Source of the DNA: CAYTGM01 sp964437365
GTDB taxonomy: Bacteria > Sumerlaeota > Sumerlaeia > SLMS01
Assembly: GCA_964437365.1 (NCBI GenBank)
Contig: CAYTGM010000021.1
Span: 1-64,000 of the forward strand
Length of the DNA stretch: 64,000 nt
Reading direction: 5' to 3'
Shown: piece after piece, positions 62,719-64,000 of the stretch
How the letters are laid out: each line of letters begins with the position of its first letter
Position numbering within the stretch: position 1 is the stretch's first letter
Notes under the pieces: generated by a model
What the model was told of the DNA's origin: nothing
Database searches by the model: none
What the model saw: only the letters and a program-made list of their open reading frames with translations
Program-made: the position numbers and the translations under genes

Positions 62719-63540
62719 TTACTGGTTGTTATTATTACCAGGACCGATCGGGCTGAATGTACCGCCACCACCGTCATCGTCGTCGTCATCATCGTCATCA
62801 TCATCGTTACTATTCTCATAAATTGAATAGCCAAGGAGACCAAGACCAGCGGCACCGGCACCACCGCCGACCCACCACCAGAATGCTCCTTCATCATCAT
62901 CATCGCTGTCCGTACCTTCGGCTCCAGCGTTTCCATCAGCAGCGCCATCCTGCTGAGCAACTACAGGAACACGCTGAGACTGCCACAGGCCAGCTTCATT
63001 GCGGAAAAGCTCGATGATTTCATCGTGACCAACAACGGCAAGCTGTTCACCAGAATCTTTATCAGTAATCGTCACAGAAGAACCAACAGATCCTACTGAA
63101 ACCTGATCTTGTTCAGAAGACTTTAAAGCGAAAACGCGGCTGGATGCTGGACCCGCGCCTTGAGGACCTGACTCGCTTACAGTCATTTGTTTAACTTCCA
63201 GATTGTCAAAGCTAACAGCTGTATCACTGAATCCCCTGGTTGCCACGGCCAAGGTGCCCTTATCAAAATTAATCGCTTTGGTAGTGGTCAGGGTAACATC
63301 AGACTCTTCCCCGATGAGTACCGTCTCTCCACTCAGAGTCTCTACCTTGATCGGCGCTTTCGTGCTGATAAGCTGGTCGCCATCCTGGATGGACAACATT
63401 TCGAGCGCATTCGACTCAATCTTTTCGTCGGAGCGAATAATCGAGTAAGTGTCCTTTGACTCAGCAATACCAATCTTGTCTGCTGAGACCGTAGTTGCGC
63501 AGGCTACAGCCAAGGAGAGAAAAAATATCGTACGCTTCAT
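62719..63540 (-). CDS. FecR-like secreted/membrane protein with poly-Asp tail
   Basis: 273 residues from ATG at 63540; the frame extends upstream without family support. A signal peptide (TIFFLSLAVACATTVSA) precedes a FecR-like beta domain (about 30-120, IQDGDQLISTKAPIKVETL). A Gly-rich hydrophobic helix (WWWVGGGAGAAGLGLLGYSIY) near residue 225-245 could be a membrane anchor, followed by eleven Asp, then GGGG and Asn-rich end. FecR-domain proteins in PVC bacteria have cell-surface roles. The orientation predicts the Asp run faces the cytosol or surface, depending on topology. Confidence 0.7.
   Translation of the reverse strand: MKRTIFFLSLAVACATTVSADKIGIAESKDTYSIIRSDEKIESNALEMLSIQDGDQLISTKAPIKVETLSGETVLIGEESDVTLTTTKAINFDKGTLAVATRGFSDTAVSFDNLEVKQMTVSESGPQGAGPASSRVFALKSSEQDQVSVGSVGSSVTITDKDSGEQLAVVGHDEIIELFRNEAGLWQSQRVPVVAQQDGAADGNAGAEGTDSDDDDEGAFWWWVGGGAGAAGLGLLGYSIYENSNDDDDDDDDDDDGGGGTFSPIGPGNNNNQ
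62773..62805 (-). repeat. Trinucleotide repeat encoding 11 Asp
   Basis: Eleven consecutive GAC/GAT codons (seen on the plus strand as a run of GTC/ATC). Mixed codons lower slippage, but the run is still a microsatellite inside the FecR-like gene; whole-codon changes keep the frame. Confidence 0.9.
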
Positions 63541-64000
63541 GGGGTCATTCATCACTTTCTTAAAAGTAGGCCTCTGGGAGAGGACACAGAGAGCGTCTTC
63601 TCCGTAAGAACAAATCAACCCAGCTTTTGCGTCAAGGGCCTTTTTGGTTTCGAGAAGGGATTTTTGCCCTGAAAAGAAATTTTTTATAAAAAGACCCGAT
63701 ATTGTCCGTAAAACATGAACTCCTTCAAACAGTTAGAATCGATCCGACCACTTTTTGTGAGTAAACTGGTTGTATTTTCGAGCAAAACGCCTATAATTCA
63801 GTCAAATCACTCTCAGAAAGTGGATCAAATGTCCCAAAAAACAAAATACAACCTCCCTACTCACTGAAAAGTGCGACAACGGTTGTATTTATACTGATAA
63901 TACTGGACTTAGCTTCACTTTTTATCTCGAAAAATAACCACAGGCGATCAGTTTTCTCTTGATCTTGTTCAGGGGGAATCAGGCGCCCCACTTTCCAGTG
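63541..64000. other. Right-edge intergenic region with inverted repeat
   Basis: 460 bases to the window end. It contains the FecR-like gene's promoter region on the left, the 31-bp imperfect inverted repeat (63749-63873) and a third direct copy of GGTTGTATTT at 63881-63890. No coding frame I accept. A gene to the right of the window is expected. Confidence 0.6.
63749..63873 (+). promoter_or_regulatory. Imperfect 31-bp inverted repeat flanking a promoter-like sequence
   Basis: The arms at 63749-63778 and 63843-63873 match in three blocks (7, 7 and 11 bases; 25 of 31 positions) and enclose 64 bases. Within, TATAAT (63792-63797) lies 16 bases after TTGTAT (63770-63775), a perfect -10 but poor -35. 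The architecture recalls invertible promoters of Bacteroides, but inversion is inference. Confidence 0.4.

Overview
The window is a bacterial chromosome segment of moderate GC (roughly 47-50% by eye) from a Gram-negative heterotroph. Outer-membrane traits support this: a Wza-type export lipoprotein, beta-barrel-like proteins and a Wzc-type co-polymerase. The mix of type II pseudopilins, golvesin-like secreted modules, GHL10/GH20 glycosidases and several exopolysaccharide (EPS) gene sets resembles uncultured PVC/FCB-type lineages such as Sumerlaeota, Hydrogenedentota or Lentisphaerota. I cannot assign a phylum from the sequence alone. No rRNA, tRNA, CRISPR array or integrated phage was seen.

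Left part (1-25 kb): the tail of a cold-shock gene; a two-gene membrane operon; a large secreted glycosidase behind a structured leader; a hipBA toxin-antitoxin pair with a HipB-like operator; a pseudopilin gene translationally coupled to a Ser/Thr kinase; two tandem MBOAT acyltransferase + SGNH cassettes (predicted polysaccharide O-acylation); ilvD; a phosphotriesterase-like hydrolase followed by two barrel-like proteins; a RAYT/IS200-type transposase; a nitrilase-family amidase; a thioredoxin-like secreted protein; a GH20 hexosaminidase; a VanY-type peptidase and a metallophosphatase.

Middle (25-44 kb): a G/T-rich leader with a G-quadruplex motif precedes an eight-gene plus-strand EPS operon (six glycosyltransferases, one O-antigen ligase/polymerase, one acetyltransferase) ending at a strong terminator. 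Then come a Wzt-type ATPase coupled to rsmA, an aldo/keto reductase, an M55 aminopeptidase, an uncharacterised gene, a GAF histidine kinase and a YfhO-type membrane protein. Two intergenic copies of a 50-bp identical, hairpin-forming repeat lie at 25.3 and 38.7 kb.

Right part (44-64 kb): a TOPRIM primase-DnaB helicase fusion, gmd (GDP-mannose 4,6-dehydratase), a three-gene pilin-like operon, an Nfu-type Fe-S protein, and a minus-strand EPS synthesis/export set. In transcription order that set is: glycosyltransferase, TPR protein, O-antigen ligase-like polymerase, Wzc-type tyrosine kinase, WecA-like initiator, Wza and a NusG-like antiterminator. A FecR-like protein with an 11-Asp run comes next. 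The right edge carries a 31-bp imperfect inverted repeat flanking a promoter-like sequence. The dominant theme is extracellular polysaccharide: building (glycosyltransferases, gmd, WecA), modifying (MBOAT/SGNH, acetyltransferase), exporting (Wza/Wzc/Wzt) and degrading (GH20, GHL10).
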